This document shows positions 39,955 to 48,976 of a stretch of 64,000 nucleotides of DNA, piece after piece. Below the pieces are notes generated by a model, which saw only the letters and a program-made list of their open reading frames with translations, was not told where the DNA came from and searched no databases. The position numbers and the translations under genes were made by a program. Within the stretch, counting starts at the first letter, position 1, and each line of letters starts with the position of its first letter. Origin of the DNA: Candidatus Brevefilum sp. (lineage in GTDB: Bacteria; Chloroflexota; Anaerolineae; Anaerolineales; Anaerolineaceae); assembly GCA_019428905.1 (NCBI GenBank), contig JAHYJN010000011.1, positions 1-64,000 of the forward strand. Reading direction: 5' to 3'.

Positions 39955-40902
39955 ATGAACAAAATTGAACGCATGCGTGCTGTCCTTGCTGGTGAGATCG
40001 CCGACCGTGTCCCGGCCAGTTTCTGGTTTCATTTTCCTCAAGCCCAAGCCCACGGGGAAGAATCCGTTAAAGCTCACCTTAATTATTACCGCCAGGCAGA
40101 CCTTGATTTTCTCAAGATCATGAACGAGCACCCCTATCAAGTGGAAACGCGCATCAAAAATCCAATCGATTGGCGCAAGCTTAAACCCGCACCCCTCAGC
40201 AGTGATTTTTACCAGGCACAGCTGGACGAAATCAAGATGATCGCAGACCAGCTTGGCGGGGATTGTCTGACAGCGACCACCATCTTTAACCCCTTTTCAT
40301 CCGGCAACCACGCCTCAAACCGCCTAGTAACTGAACACCTCAAAGAAGATCCTGAATCAGTCAACATCGGCCTAGCGACCATTGCTGAAAGCCTGGCTGA
40401 ATTTGCCCTGGCCTGCCTGGAAGCCGGTGCAGATGGGATTTATTTCTCAGCACAAGGTGGTGAGGCAGATCGCTTTGAAGAGCAAGCATTCCTTGAGTTT
40501 ATCAAACCTCATGATCTAACCGTCTTGAACGCCATCAACGGCAAAGGCGAATTGAATATCGTCCACATCTGCCGTGACAACGTCCGCTTGCACTTATATT
40601 GCAATTATCCCGGGTCTGTCTTCAATTGGGCAGTGACGGCACCCTCTAATCTTTCCCTTAAATCCGGCAGGAAACTCTTCAATCGCACCGTCCTGGGGGG
40701 CTTGGATAATCGCGGCGTGATCGTCGACGGCAGCCCAAAGAAAATCGAAGCAGCCGTCCACCAGATCATCCGCACTGTGGGGCCCAGGAACTTGATCCTC
40801 GGTGCAGATTGCACCCTACCAACGGAGATCAACATCGACCACATCCAGGCTGCCATTGAGGCAACGGCCACTTTCCCGATGGATGAATTTTCAGTAAGTT
40901 GA
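39955..40902 (+). CDS. uroporphyrinogen decarboxylase (URO-D) family protein
   Basis: A 315-residue URO-D/corrinoid methyltransferase-fold protein (start MNKIERMRAVLAGEIADRVPASFWFHF). The barrel ends in VGPRNLILGADCTLPTEI, typical of the family, and HICRDNVRLHLYCNY with a candidate metal-binding His/Cys set is seen. Relatives include MtaA/MtbA-like methylcobamide transferases and true HemE; without HemE-specific substrate-binding residues this is more likely a methyltransferase-type homologue. AAGGAG precedes the ATG. Confidence 0.72.
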   Translation: MNKIERMRAVLAGEIADRVPASFWFHFPQAQAHGEESVKAHLNYYRQADLDFLKIMNEHPYQVETRIKNPIDWRKLKPAPLSSDFYQAQLDEIKMIADQLGGDCLTATTIFNPFSSGNHASNRLVTEHLKEDPESVNIGLATIAESLAEFALACLEAGADGIYFSAQGGEADRFEEQAFLEFIKPHDLTVLNAINGKGELNIVHICRDNVRLHLYCNYPGSVFNWAVTAPSNLSLKSGRKLFNRTVLGGLDNRGVIVDGSPKKIEAAVHQIIRTVGPRNLILGADCTLPTEINIDHIQAAIEATATFPMDEFSVS

Positions 40903-40986
40903 TCCAATTTTTAAGCTGTTTTGATCCATCTCTAACCCATTTTATGTTATGATTCCCAATCAGCAATCATGATAGGAGAACCTTAA

Positions 40987-41487
40987 ATGAAAACACTTTT
41001 ATTGATGCGGCATGCAAAATCTAGTTGGAAAGATGAGGGGCTCAGTGACCATGAGCGTCTCCTGAAAAAGCGCGGCCGCAAAGATGCCAAGAATATGGCC
41101 AAAATAATCCAGAAGAACGACCTTGTGCCGGATCTGATCCTGTGTTCGCCTGCCATACGGGCGGTTGAGACTGTGGAGGTCATCACTGAAACCATTGGGT
41201 ATGAAAATGAAATCACCTATTTAGAAGCCCTATACATGGGTGAACCGAGTGATTTTGTCGAAGCCCTCAAAACCGTTGATAAGCATATCGAAAAGGTGAT
41301 GATCGTCGCCCATAACCCGGGGCTTGAAGCTTACCTGCAGATCATTGACGGTGAGATCGAATCCTTACCCACAGCCGGTTTGGGATACCTGGTGCTTGGG
41401 ATTGATAAATGGAAAGACCTCAGCTTTGAAACCATGGGTGACCTAATCGGCTATTGGACACCTAAATCCATCGAAGAAAAGTCTTAA
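40987..41487 (+). CDS. SixA-type histidine phosphatase
   Basis: A 166-residue RHG-motif phosphatase: LLMRHAKSSWKD (phospho-His), LILCSPAIRAVET, and VMIVAHNPGLEAYL, which define the SixA/histidine phosphatase family. In E. coli SixA dephosphorylates phosphorelay histidines; here the target is unknown. AGGAG precedes the ATG. The neighbour, an S66 peptidase, is not functionally linked. Confidence 0.82.
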   Translation: MKTLLLMRHAKSSWKDEGLSDHERLLKKRGRKDAKNMAKIIQKNDLVPDLILCSPAIRAVETVEVITETIGYENEITYLEALYMGEPSDFVEALKTVDKHIEKVMIVAHNPGLEAYLQIIDGEIESLPTAGLGYLVLGIDKWKDLSFETMGDLIGYWTPKSIEEKS

Positions 41488-41613
41488 TCGACCCTCGCCT
41501 ACAAAAATAATTTAATAACGCCGCTTTGTAGATCAATACCTTTAGCTTTTAATGAAGTTGACTGATTTTGCACGCCAAAGGTGGTGCATTTTGTTTAACC
41601 AATAGGAGCGAAT

Positions 41614-42546
41614 ATGGCAGATCTCATTCCCCACAGACTCATCCCGGGTGACACGGTTGGCGTGATCGCACCTTCCGACCCCGTCCTGCCCAAACAAGAA
41701 AACAACCTCCAAATGGGGGTCCAATACCTGCAAGCTATGGGCTTCCAGGTTAAATGTGGTGCCCATATTCACGCCAACACCCTTGGGTACGCGGCAACAC
41801 CGGGTGAAAAAGCGGATGATATCAACCACATGTTTGCGGACCCCAAGGTCAAAGCCATCATATGTGCCCAGGGTGGTAACACGGCCAATGCGCCCTTAAC
41901 CCTGATCAATTGGGATGTCGTCCAGCGCAACCCCAAGATTTTCCTTGGCCTGAGTGATATTACCGTGCTGCTAAACGCCATCTATCACCGTACCGGGTTG
42001 GTCACCTTTCATGGCAATGATATCTTGTGGGGTTTTGGCAACAACTTGGTTGAATATGAACGGTCGGAATTCATCCGCACGCTGATCGACGCCAAGATCG
42101 GGTTCATCCCTGCCCATGGGGGACGAATGACCATCCGGGGCGGCCAGGGGAGCGGGAAACTGCTGGGCGGCAACTTGCACTGCCTGCTCAAGCTGGCTGG
42201 CACACCTTACTGGCCGGATTTCACAGGCGCGATCCTGTTCCTTGAGGCTTACGAGATTTCAGCCAGCGCCTGTCACACCGCTTTTCTCCAACTGCAGCAC
42301 ATGGGGGTGTTCGACCAAATTCACGGCGCTGTGGTCGGGTATATCTACAGCATGCAGCACAATAACGAACCCCGCCCGCACATGGAAGATGTCCTGCTCG
42401 AGGTCACCAGAGACAATCACTTCCCGATTTTGAAAATGAATGACTTCGGCCACGTCTGCCCCAACACGGTTCTGCCCGTTGGCGGGGAAGTGTTCCTGGA
42501 TGCCACCATCCTGTCACTTGAGCTGTTAACCCCAGTGGTTCAGTGA
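41614..42546 (+). CDS. LD-carboxypeptidase (S66 family)
   Basis: A 310-residue S66 peptidase. Motifs: GDTVGVIAPSDPV near the N-terminus, VKAIICAQGGNTANAPL, FLGLSDITVLLN (nucleophile elbow), LLGGNLHCLLKLAG, and FPILKMNDFGHVCPNTVLPVG. Such enzymes trim the terminal D-Ala from tetrapeptides during peptidoglycan recycling (LdcA) or hydrolyse microcin C-like compounds (MccF); the gene alone does not decide. AGGAG precedes the ATG. Confidence 0.85.
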   Translation: MADLIPHRLIPGDTVGVIAPSDPVLPKQENNLQMGVQYLQAMGFQVKCGAHIHANTLGYAATPGEKADDINHMFADPKVKAIICAQGGNTANAPLTLINWDVVQRNPKIFLGLSDITVLLNAIYHRTGLVTFHGNDILWGFGNNLVEYERSEFIRTLIDAKIGFIPAHGGRMTIRGGQGSGKLLGGNLHCLLKLAGTPYWPDFTGAILFLEAYEISASACHTAFLQLQHMGVFDQIHGAVVGYIYSMQHNNEPRPHMEDVLLEVTRDNHFPILKMNDFGHVCPNTVLPVGGEVFLDATILSLELLTPVVQ

Positions 42547-42638
42547 CAAACAGATCAACACGAACACAAAAAAGACAAACTTTCCTCAATTATCGGCGGA
42601 TGGTCATTCAATCGTCCTGTAATGCACATCCATTAATT

Positions 42639-44804
42639 TTATTCTGAAAGCTGGTGACCTCGCAGTAACTGCGCGTTAACAGCCACGACCACCGTGCTGA
42701 GCGACATCAGCAGCGCTCCGACAGCCGGTGAGAGGTTGATCCCAATCGGTGCCAGCACACCGGCGGCAAGCGGCAGGGCAATCACGTTATACCCCGCGGC
42801 CCAGATCAAGTTTTGGATCATCTTGCGGTAGCTCGCTTTGCTCAGGTCAAAGATCTTGACCACATCCATCGGATTGTCTCTGACGAGGATGATCCCGGCC
42901 GACTCGATCGCCACGTCCGTACCGCTCCCAATCGCAATACCCACATCTGCCCGTGTCAGGGCGGGCGCATCGTTGACCCCATCTCCGACCATTGCCACCC
43001 TTTTCCCCTCCTCCTGCAGCCCAATGATTTTCTGGTCCTTGTTTTCAGGGAGAACTTCGGCAAAATATGTCTCGATCCCCAGCTCGTCGGCAACAGCTTT
43101 CGCCACTGCTTCACTATCACCTGTCAGCATGGCGATATCGATATTCATTTTTTGCAGCCTTTTGATGGCTTCAGCACTTTCCGGCCGGATGACATCTGCC
43201 AGGGCAAATGAGGCCATAACCTGGGTTCCTTGCGACTCTTCTCGAATCAGGTGCACCACGCTGTGCCCTTTCTGGTTGGCTTCTGCCTCAAACGCTTTAA
43301 GCGTTTCAGGCAATTCGACTTCCAGCGCCTCCAGCATCCGGGGACCACCAACATAAACCGGCTTTCCTTGGGATTTTGCCTTTACACCCCTGCCCTTGAC
43401 TGCCTCAAAATCGGTGATTTCCGGCAGTTCAAGGTCACGATCCGCCGCAGTTTTACGGATGCCTTTGGCAATCGTGTGTTCCGAATCGCCTTCAACGGCT
43501 GCGGTAAGCGCCAGGGCTTCTACTTCACTGGTGCCCTCAACGGTTTTAATATCCACAACACCAAACGCACCCTCCGTCAGTGTGCCGGTTTTATCAAATA
43601 CAATCATGTCGACCAGGCGTGATTCCTCCAACGCCAAACGATCCCTTACCAGAATCCCATTTTGGGCACCCATTGAAGTTGTGATCGCCACCACCAGCGG
43701 GATTGCCAAACCCAGTGCGTGGGGGCAGGCAATCACCAGCACGGTCGCCACCCGGGCAACAACTTCGGCGTTAAACCCAATCGCGATCACCCAGGCAATA
43801 GCAGTTATGATGGCCACACCCAATGCAACATAAAACAACCAGCCAGCTGCCTTGTCAGCCAATACCTGGGTATTTGATTTGCTCGCCTGGGCATCTTCAA
43901 CCATCCTCATAATGCCAGCCAGGGCAGTTTCATCCCCCGTGGCAGTGACTTTTACTCTCAAACTGCCGTCCCCATTGATTGTGCCGCCGATCAACTTGCT
44001 CCCAGGAGTTTTCTTAACAGGTTTTGATTCCCCGGTTATCAATGCCTCGTTAACATCCGATTCACCTTCTTGGACTTCCCCATCTGCGGGAACGCTCCCC
44101 CCAGGGCGGACCAAAACAAGATCTCCGTTGCTCAGTTGACTGACCGGAATTGATTCCGTGTTTCCATCCGCATCGATCCGTTCAGCCATATCTGGCATTA
44201 ACTTTGCCAGCTCATTCAAGGCACCCGATGCCTGTCGGATACTGCGCATTTCTATCCAATGTCCCAACAGCATGATATCGATCAGTGTGACCAGCTCCCA
44301 AAAGAAAGTCATGCCGGTTTCTAGGAGCAGGACAGCCAGGCTGTAAACAAAGGCCACGCTGATCGCCAACGAGATCAAGGTCATCATCCCGGGTTGGCGT
44401 TTCTTCAATTCGGGTATTGCCATCTTTAAGAAGGGGACCCCACCGTACAGGAACACAATCACCGAAAAAACCGGTGTGATCCACTGACTTCCCGGGAAAG
44501 GCCGCAAGGTATAACCCAGCCAATTCTGAATGGTTGGGCTGAAAACAAGTACCGGGATAGAAAGCAATGTTGAGATCCAGAATTTGCGCTGAAACATTTC
44601 CTCATGGCCCCGATGGTCAGTATGCCCTTCGTGATTGCCACCCCCAGTGTGACCTTCATGGGATTCGCGGGATGCATGCGCTTTTTGGGCATCGCTCAGC
44701 GGATGATCTTCTTGCATTCCATGTTCATCATGATCTCCATGGCTGCCAAGTTCATGCTGGGCTTCATGATCAACAATCTCTTCATTCTTATTGTGTTTAT
44801 CCAT
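42639..44804 (-). CDS. copB: copper-translocating P-type ATPase, CopB type
   Basis: A 721-residue P1B ATPase. The ion-binding motif CPH ([12 protein letters not shown]) indicates the CopB-type, P1B-3 group, generally copper/silver export. Phosphorylation site [15 protein letters not shown] in [10 protein letters not shown], hinge [12 protein letters not shown]. The His-rich N-terminus ([19 protein letters not shown]..., many His/Asp/Glu) replaces the CXXC domains of CopA. GGAGG lies before the ATG at 44804; an upstream start at 44825 adds seven residues. Palindromic element 3 is upstream (44843). Confidence 0.88.
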   Translation of the reverse strand: MDKHNKNEEIVDHEAQHELGSHGDHDEHGMQEDHPLSDAQKAHASRESHEGHTGGGNHEGHTDHRGHEEMFQRKFWISTLLSIPVLVFSPTIQNWLGYTLRPFPGSQWITPVFSVIVFLYGGVPFLKMAIPELKKRQPGMMTLISLAISVAFVYSLAVLLLETGMTFFWELVTLIDIMLLGHWIEMRSIRQASGALNELAKLMPDMAERIDADGNTESIPVSQLSNGDLVLVRPGGSVPADGEVQEGESDVNEALITGESKPVKKTPGSKLIGGTINGDGSLRVKVTATGDETALAGIMRMVEDAQASKSNTQVLADKAAGWLFYVALGVAIITAIAWVIAIGFNAEVVARVATVLVIACPHALGLAIPLVVAITTSMGAQNGILVRDRLALEESRLVDMIVFDKTGTLTEGAFGVVDIKTVEGTSEVEALALTAAVEGDSEHTIAKGIRKTAADRDLELPEITDFEAVKGRGVKAKSQGKPVYVGGPRMLEALEVELPETLKAFEAEANQKGHSVVHLIREESQGTQVMASFALADVIRPESAEAIKRLQKMNIDIAMLTGDSEAVAKAVADELGIETYFAEVLPENKDQKIIGLQEEGKRVAMVGDGVNDAPALTRADVGIAIGSGTDVAIESAGIILVRDNPMDVVKIFDLSKASYRKMIQNLIWAAGYNVIALPLAAGVLAPIGINLSPAVGALLMSLSTVVVAVNAQLLRGHQLSE

Positions 44805-44842
44805 GACTTCCTCCAAAATTTTCAACGCTTTTACTTAAACTC

Positions 44843-44898
44843 GTAACGACTCAGGTAAGCCTGCTGCTGAAAGGCACTCCTAGAGACTTAGGCGTTAC
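44843..44898. repeat. dispersed palindromic element, copy 3
   Basis: GTAACG..ACTCAG...CCTGCTGCTGAAAGGC...ACTTAG..CGTTAC, closed by a 6-bp GTAACG/CGTTAC stem. It lies 39 bp upstream of the copB start, aligned with copies 1, 2 and 4. Confidence 0.65.
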
Positions 44899-45035
44899 TG
44901 ATAATCTTCCTTTTTAATTTTACCCAAACGATTTGCCGTTCTCCAAATGACCGCTTTATCTCCAGAAGATACTGATTTAATCACTCGTTCCAAGAGGTAG
45001 GCGGCCAGACACCCCTCCGCTGGAAAAATAACGAA

Positions 45036-45066
45036 AAGCCCCATGCCTAAAAAGACAGGGGGCCTT
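45036..45066 (-). terminator. probable terminator of the mmd operon
   Basis: On the minus strand AAGGCCCCC...GGGGCTT forms a stem, followed by a T-rich tail (ttcgttattttt). It lies 31-61 bp after the mmdB stop codon. Confidence 0.5.
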
Positions 45067-45096
45067 AGCTTCCAATAAAATTCCGTTCTCTTCTTT

Positions 45097-46212
45097 TTAC
45101 AGACCTGTAACCAGTGCCAGCAATAACCCACCCGCGATCACACTGCCAAGCTGACCGGCGGTGTTGGCGCCCATGGCATGCATCAGGATGAAGTTTTCAA
45201 AATCCTCATCCTGCGCCATCTTGGCTGAAAGCCGTCCCGCCATCGGGAAGGCGCTTATTCCCGACGCGCCGATCAGCGGGTTAATCTTCCCACCGCTCAA
45301 AACCGACATCAACTTACCAAACAATAACCCGGCTACTGTATCCAAAATAAAGGCGAACAAACCCAACGCCAAAATCATCAGCGTCTGCACGTTGAGGAAA
45401 GATGCCGCTTTCATCGTCGCGCCGATCGCCAACCCCAAAAACAGCGTGGCGATATTGATCATCTCATTTTGTGCGCTCTTGCTCAGCCGGTCTACCACCA
45501 GGCTCTCCCGCAACAGGTTGCCTAGCATCAGTGAGGCGATTAAGGGCGCCGCATCTGGTGCCACCAGGCTGACCACGATCGTCACGAAGATCGGGAAGAT
45601 CACCAAGGTCAAGCGGGAAATCGGGCGGGGAGAATAATCCATGCGGATCATACGCTCTTTGCGTGTGGTCATCAGTTTCATGATCGGCGGCTGGATGATG
45701 GGGATCAGGCTCATATAGGAATACGCAGCCACCGCAATCGGTGCCAGCAGCTCTGGTGCCAGGCGGCTGCCCACAAAAATTGCGGTCGGGCCGTCAATTG
45801 CGCCGATCACGCCAATCGAAGCCGCCTCATTCATGGGGAAGCCCAACAGCAGCGCCAGCAGCAGGGTGCCGTAAATGCCAAATTGGCCGGCAGCACCCAG
45901 CAAAACCATTTTGGGCTGCGAGAGTAAGGGGCTGAAATCGATCATCGCGCCCACACCGACAAAGATCAACAACGGGAACAGCTCGGTCTTAATTCCGGCG
46001 TCATAGATTACCTTCATAAAGCCCGCATCGGTTGACATACCAATGTTGGCCATGATGCAGCCAAACCCAATCGGCAGCAGCAAAACCGGTTCATACTCCT
46101 TGACCACCGCCAAGAAGATCAACACCACCCCAGCCAGAATCATCACCGCGTTTCCCCAGGTGAAGCTTGTGAAACCGGTCATGATCTCCGCCAATAAGTA
46201 CGAAAAGTTCAT
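45097..46212 (-). CDS. mmdB: sodium pump decarboxylase subunit beta
   Basis: A 371-residue polytopic membrane protein of the sodium-ion-translocating decarboxylase beta family. Motifs: GVGAMIDFSPLLSQPKMVLLGAAGQFGIYGTLLLAL, IGVIGAIDGPTAIFVGSRLAP and the C-terminal HAMGANTAGQLGSVIAGGLLLAL. It decarboxylates carboxybiotin and exports Na+. It follows the biotin carrier gene by 12 bp. A terminator-like hairpin lies downstream. Confidence 0.92.
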   Translation of the reverse strand: MNFSYLLAEIMTGFTSFTWGNAVMILAGVVLIFLAVVKEYEPVLLLPIGFGCIMANIGMSTDAGFMKVIYDAGIKTELFPLLIFVGVGAMIDFSPLLSQPKMVLLGAAGQFGIYGTLLLALLLGFPMNEAASIGVIGAIDGPTAIFVGSRLAPELLAPIAVAAYSYMSLIPIIQPPIMKLMTTRKERMIRMDYSPRPISRLTLVIFPIFVTIVVSLVAPDAAPLIASLMLGNLLRESLVVDRLSKSAQNEMINIATLFLGLAIGATMKAASFLNVQTLMILALGLFAFILDTVAGLLFGKLMSVLSGGKINPLIGASGISAFPMAGRLSAKMAQDEDFENFILMHAMGANTAGQLGSVIAGGLLLALVTGL

Positions 46213-46224
46213 ACGCTGGCTCCC

Positions 46225-46659
46225 TTACTCTGCGTAGGTGATTAAGACCTGGCCGTGACCGACCTGGTCGCCGATGTTCACCTCAATCGAGGCGATCGCC
46301 CCATCCCGGTTGGCGCGGATGGCGTTCTTCATCTTCATCGCTTCCAGCGTACACAGCTCCTGGCCGCGCGTCACGCTCGCACCCGGTTTGACCAGGATCG
46401 CCACAATCACACCGGGAAGCGGTGAGACCACATCGCGCCCACCTGAGGTGTCCGCGGGCGCATCCAGAGCGCTGCTGACCGGCTCGCCTTCCGGCACTGA
46501 GACGGCTGGCGCTCCGGTGGGGGCTGTGCCTCCGGTGTCGGCTGCCTCCGGCCATACCTCGAAACGTTCGCCTTGCACGGTGGCAATCACGGGACGGCTG
46601 TGAAGATCCTCAACCTCAACCGTGTAGGATTGGTTATCAATAACAACTTTGATTTTCAT
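46225..46659 (-). CDS. mmdC: biotin carboxyl carrier subunit of sodium pump decarboxylase
   Basis: A 144-residue biotin carrier protein. The C-terminal lipoyl-like domain contains TLEAMKMKNAIRANRDG with the biotinyl Lys in EAMKM. The N-terminal 30 residues (KIKVVIDNQSYTVEVEDL) begin a beta domain, and a Pro/Ala-rich linker (about 45-75) joins the two. The start at 46659 uses the ribosome site GAGG overlapping the previous gene's stop. Confidence 0.9.
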   Translation of the reverse strand: MKIKVVIDNQSYTVEVEDLHSRPVIATVQGERFEVWPEAADTGGTAPTGAPAVSVPEGEPVSSALDAPADTSGGRDVVSPLPGVIVAILVKPGASVTRGQELCTLEAMKMKNAIRANRDGAIASIEVNIGDQVGHGQVLITYAE

Positions 46660-46663
46660 CAAT

Positions 46664-47017
46664 TCAACCTCGTCTGTTGTGCTGTTCTAATTGTTGGGCG
46701 CGGTGGACGCTTTGCCAGGGGCTCATGCCGCCATCGGCCTGCGTTTTAACCTGGCGTCGGCGGGCTGAGCGAGCTTCAATCGTTAAGCCCACAGACACCG
46801 CCGCAGCCGCTGCCCGGCGCAGTTGTTCAATGGCTGCCATCTCGGGCACCCGCGTTTCACTAATTGCAGCTGGTTCGGGTTCTTCCACACTAACTTCGGC
46901 TTTGGTGGTCACCTTGACCAGCAGTCCCATCAGCCACCACAAAAAGATGATCACCAGGAATACCAGCCCCATGCCGATCAACGTAATCATCAGCCCTTGT
47001 TGGATCACACTGCTCAT
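46664..47017 (-). CDS. mmdD: OadG/mmdD-like sodium pump delta subunit
   Basis: A 117-residue protein with one N-terminal transmembrane helix (ITLIGMGLVFLVIIFLWWLMGLL, about 10-33) and a cytoplasmic domain with Ala-rich and Arg-rich helices (AAIEQLRRAAAAAVSVGLTIEARSARRRQ). This is the OadG/MmdD family, which assembles alpha with the beta/biotin subunits. It lies between mmdA and mmdC. Confidence 0.82.
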   Translation of the reverse strand: MSSVIQQGLMITLIGMGLVFLVIIFLWWLMGLLVKVTTKAEVSVEEPEPAAISETRVPEMAAIEQLRRAAAAAVSVGLTIEARSARRRQVKTQADGGMSPWQSVHRAQQLEQHNRRG

Positions 47018-47028
47018 CTCTCGACCTC

Positions 47029-48573
47029 TCAGACCGGCATGTTGCCGTGTTTGCGGGACGGATGCCGTTCGGATTTATGCTGAATTGCCCGCAGGGCTGT
47101 GATGATCTTCCGGCGGGTCTCCGCCGGCTCAATCACCTCATCCACATAGCCCGCATAGGCTGCTGCATAGGGCGTCAGGTAGCGTTGCCGATATTCTGCT
47201 TCAAGGCGCGCCCGGTCAGCCTTAGGATCCTCGGCTTTGGCCAGCTCCCTCCCGTGGAGGATATTGGTCGCACCCTCCGCTCCCATCACGGCGATTTCAG
47301 CACTGGGCCAGGCGTAGTTGATATCCGTGCCAAGGTACTTGCTGCTCATCACCACATACGCGCCGCCGTAGGCTTTGCGCGTCACCACGCTGATCTTGGG
47401 GACGTTCGCTTCGGAATACGCGTACAGCACCTTGGCGCCATGCCGGATGATGCCGCGATGTTCCTGGCCGACGCCCGGCAGGAACCCGGGTGAGTCCACA
47501 AAGGTCACCAGGGGGATATTGAAGGCATCACACAAGCGCACCGTTCGGCACAGCTTATCCGCCGCATCGATATCGATCACCCCGGCCATCACGCTCGGTT
47601 CCTGGGCTAAGATACCCACCGTCATCCCGTCAAAGCGGGCCAAACCCACAATCGCATTACGGGCATAGCCTGCCTGCAGCTCAAGGAAGGAACCCCGATC
47701 CACCACGGCTTCGATCACCTCATGCATGCTGTAAGGCATGCCAGGGTCCATCGGCACCAGGCTGTTCAGGCTTTCCGCCAGCCGGTCGGGGTCATCAGCA
47801 CTGTCGGCAAGGGGCGGGTTCTCAACATTATTGGCGGGCAGATACCCCAGCACATAGCGCACCAGGGCTAAGGCAGTTTCCTCATCTTTGGTGATCAGGT
47901 GCGCTGTCCCGCTCACGTTCAAGTGCACCTGTGCCCCGCCCAGGGATTCGAAATCCGTTTCCTCACCGGTCACAGTTTTGATCACTTGTGGGCCGGTCAG
48001 GAACATAAACGACTGCTTCTCAACCATGATGATTATATCGGTCAACGCCGGGGAGTAAGCCGCACCGCCAGCGCAAGGCCCCAGGATCAGGCTGATCTGC
48101 GGCACCACCCCGGAATATTGGGCGTTGCGCTTGAAAATCTCCGCATACCCACCCAGGCTTTTGACGCCTTCCTGGATGCGGGCGCCGCCCGAATCGATCA
48201 AGCCGACGATTGGGCTCCCATTGGCCGCTGACAGGTCCATCACACGGCAGATCTTACGGCTGTGCATCTCCCCCAATGCCCCACCCATCACGGTGAAATC
48301 CTGGGCGTAGACGTAAACTGTCCTGCCGTCAACCGTGCCGTAGCCGGTGACTACCCCATCACCCAGGAGGGCTTCATCTTCGGGTGTATTTTGCTGGACG
48401 ACAAAGGGCTCCAGCTCGGTGAAACTGTCCTTATCCAGCAGCAAATCCAGGCGCTCCCTGGCAGTTAATTTTCCTTTGGCATGCTGGCGGTCAATCTTGT
48501 CCTGTCCGCCGCCGCCCTGTGCTTTGGCGCGCATTTCGCGCAGCACCTCGATTCGTGGATCAATATCAGTCAT
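47029..48573 (-). CDS. mmdA: methylmalonyl-CoA decarboxylase alpha (carboxyltransferase) subunit
   Basis: A 514-residue acyl-CoA carboxyltransferase. N-terminal GKLTARERLDLLLDKDSF, GALGEMHSRKICRVMDLS, LIDSGGARIQEGV and GPCAGGAAYSPALTD form the acyl-CoA and carboxylbiotin binding sites; C-terminal EHRGIIRHGAKVLYAYSEA and the KHGNMPV tail are typical of MmdA/PccB. It transfers CO2 from methylmalonyl-CoA to biotin. AGGAG is 6 nt before ATG 48573; a start four codons upstream is possible. Confidence 0.92.
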   Translation of the reverse strand: MTDIDPRIEVLREMRAKAQGGGGQDKIDRQHAKGKLTARERLDLLLDKDSFTELEPFVVQQNTPEDEALLGDGVVTGYGTVDGRTVYVYAQDFTVMGGALGEMHSRKICRVMDLSAANGSPIVGLIDSGGARIQEGVKSLGGYAEIFKRNAQYSGVVPQISLILGPCAGGAAYSPALTDIIIMVEKQSFMFLTGPQVIKTVTGEETDFESLGGAQVHLNVSGTAHLITKDEETALALVRYVLGYLPANNVENPPLADSADDPDRLAESLNSLVPMDPGMPYSMHEVIEAVVDRGSFLELQAGYARNAIVGLARFDGMTVGILAQEPSVMAGVIDIDAADKLCRTVRLCDAFNIPLVTFVDSPGFLPGVGQEHRGIIRHGAKVLYAYSEANVPKISVVTRKAYGGAYVVMSSKYLGTDINYAWPSAEIAVMGAEGATNILHGRELAKAEDPKADRARLEAEYRQRYLTPYAAAYAGYVDEVIEPAETRRKIITALRAIQHKSERHPSRKHGNMPV

Positions 48574-48585
48574 ATATCTCCTCAT

Positions 48586-48976
48586 CCCGTGTCTGATCAG
48601 GGTCTAAAGACCAATTGTAACATTAATGGGGCTTAGGTGAGTTGTGAATGGTGAATGGTGAATGGTTCAAGAATTAGCCTGAAACCGGGTTGTTTTGTAA
48701 AAAAATTTTTCAGGTTGACTTAGTGAGAACTTTTTCATTAATGTCCCCTGAAAACAAGTGCACTTTAATGAAACACCATCAGAAACTACCGATGTAATGC
48801 GGTTGAAAAACTATTCACCTCATTAATATTCCAATGATTCACTTCCCAGAAGCCATACAGTGAGTTGCCTGTTCACTAATATTTTCTGTAAACGTTATTT
48901 AGGACGGGTCACTATTCACTATTCACCATTCACTATTCACCACGAAGTCCCCGAAACGCAAGCTGAGTGGGATTCA
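48586..48976. repeat. gene-free spacer with gtgaat-type word repeats
   Basis: About 390 bp with no gene. Positions 48640-48665 hold gtgaatggtgaatggtgaatggt and 48908-48943 hold the reverse-complement words cactattcactattcaccattcac. The middle is AT-rich. Confidence 0.6.

Noticed and set aside
44895-45131. 78-residue frame on minus strand after mmdB
   Set aside because: Overlaps a probable terminator and the end of mmdB; no ribosome site.
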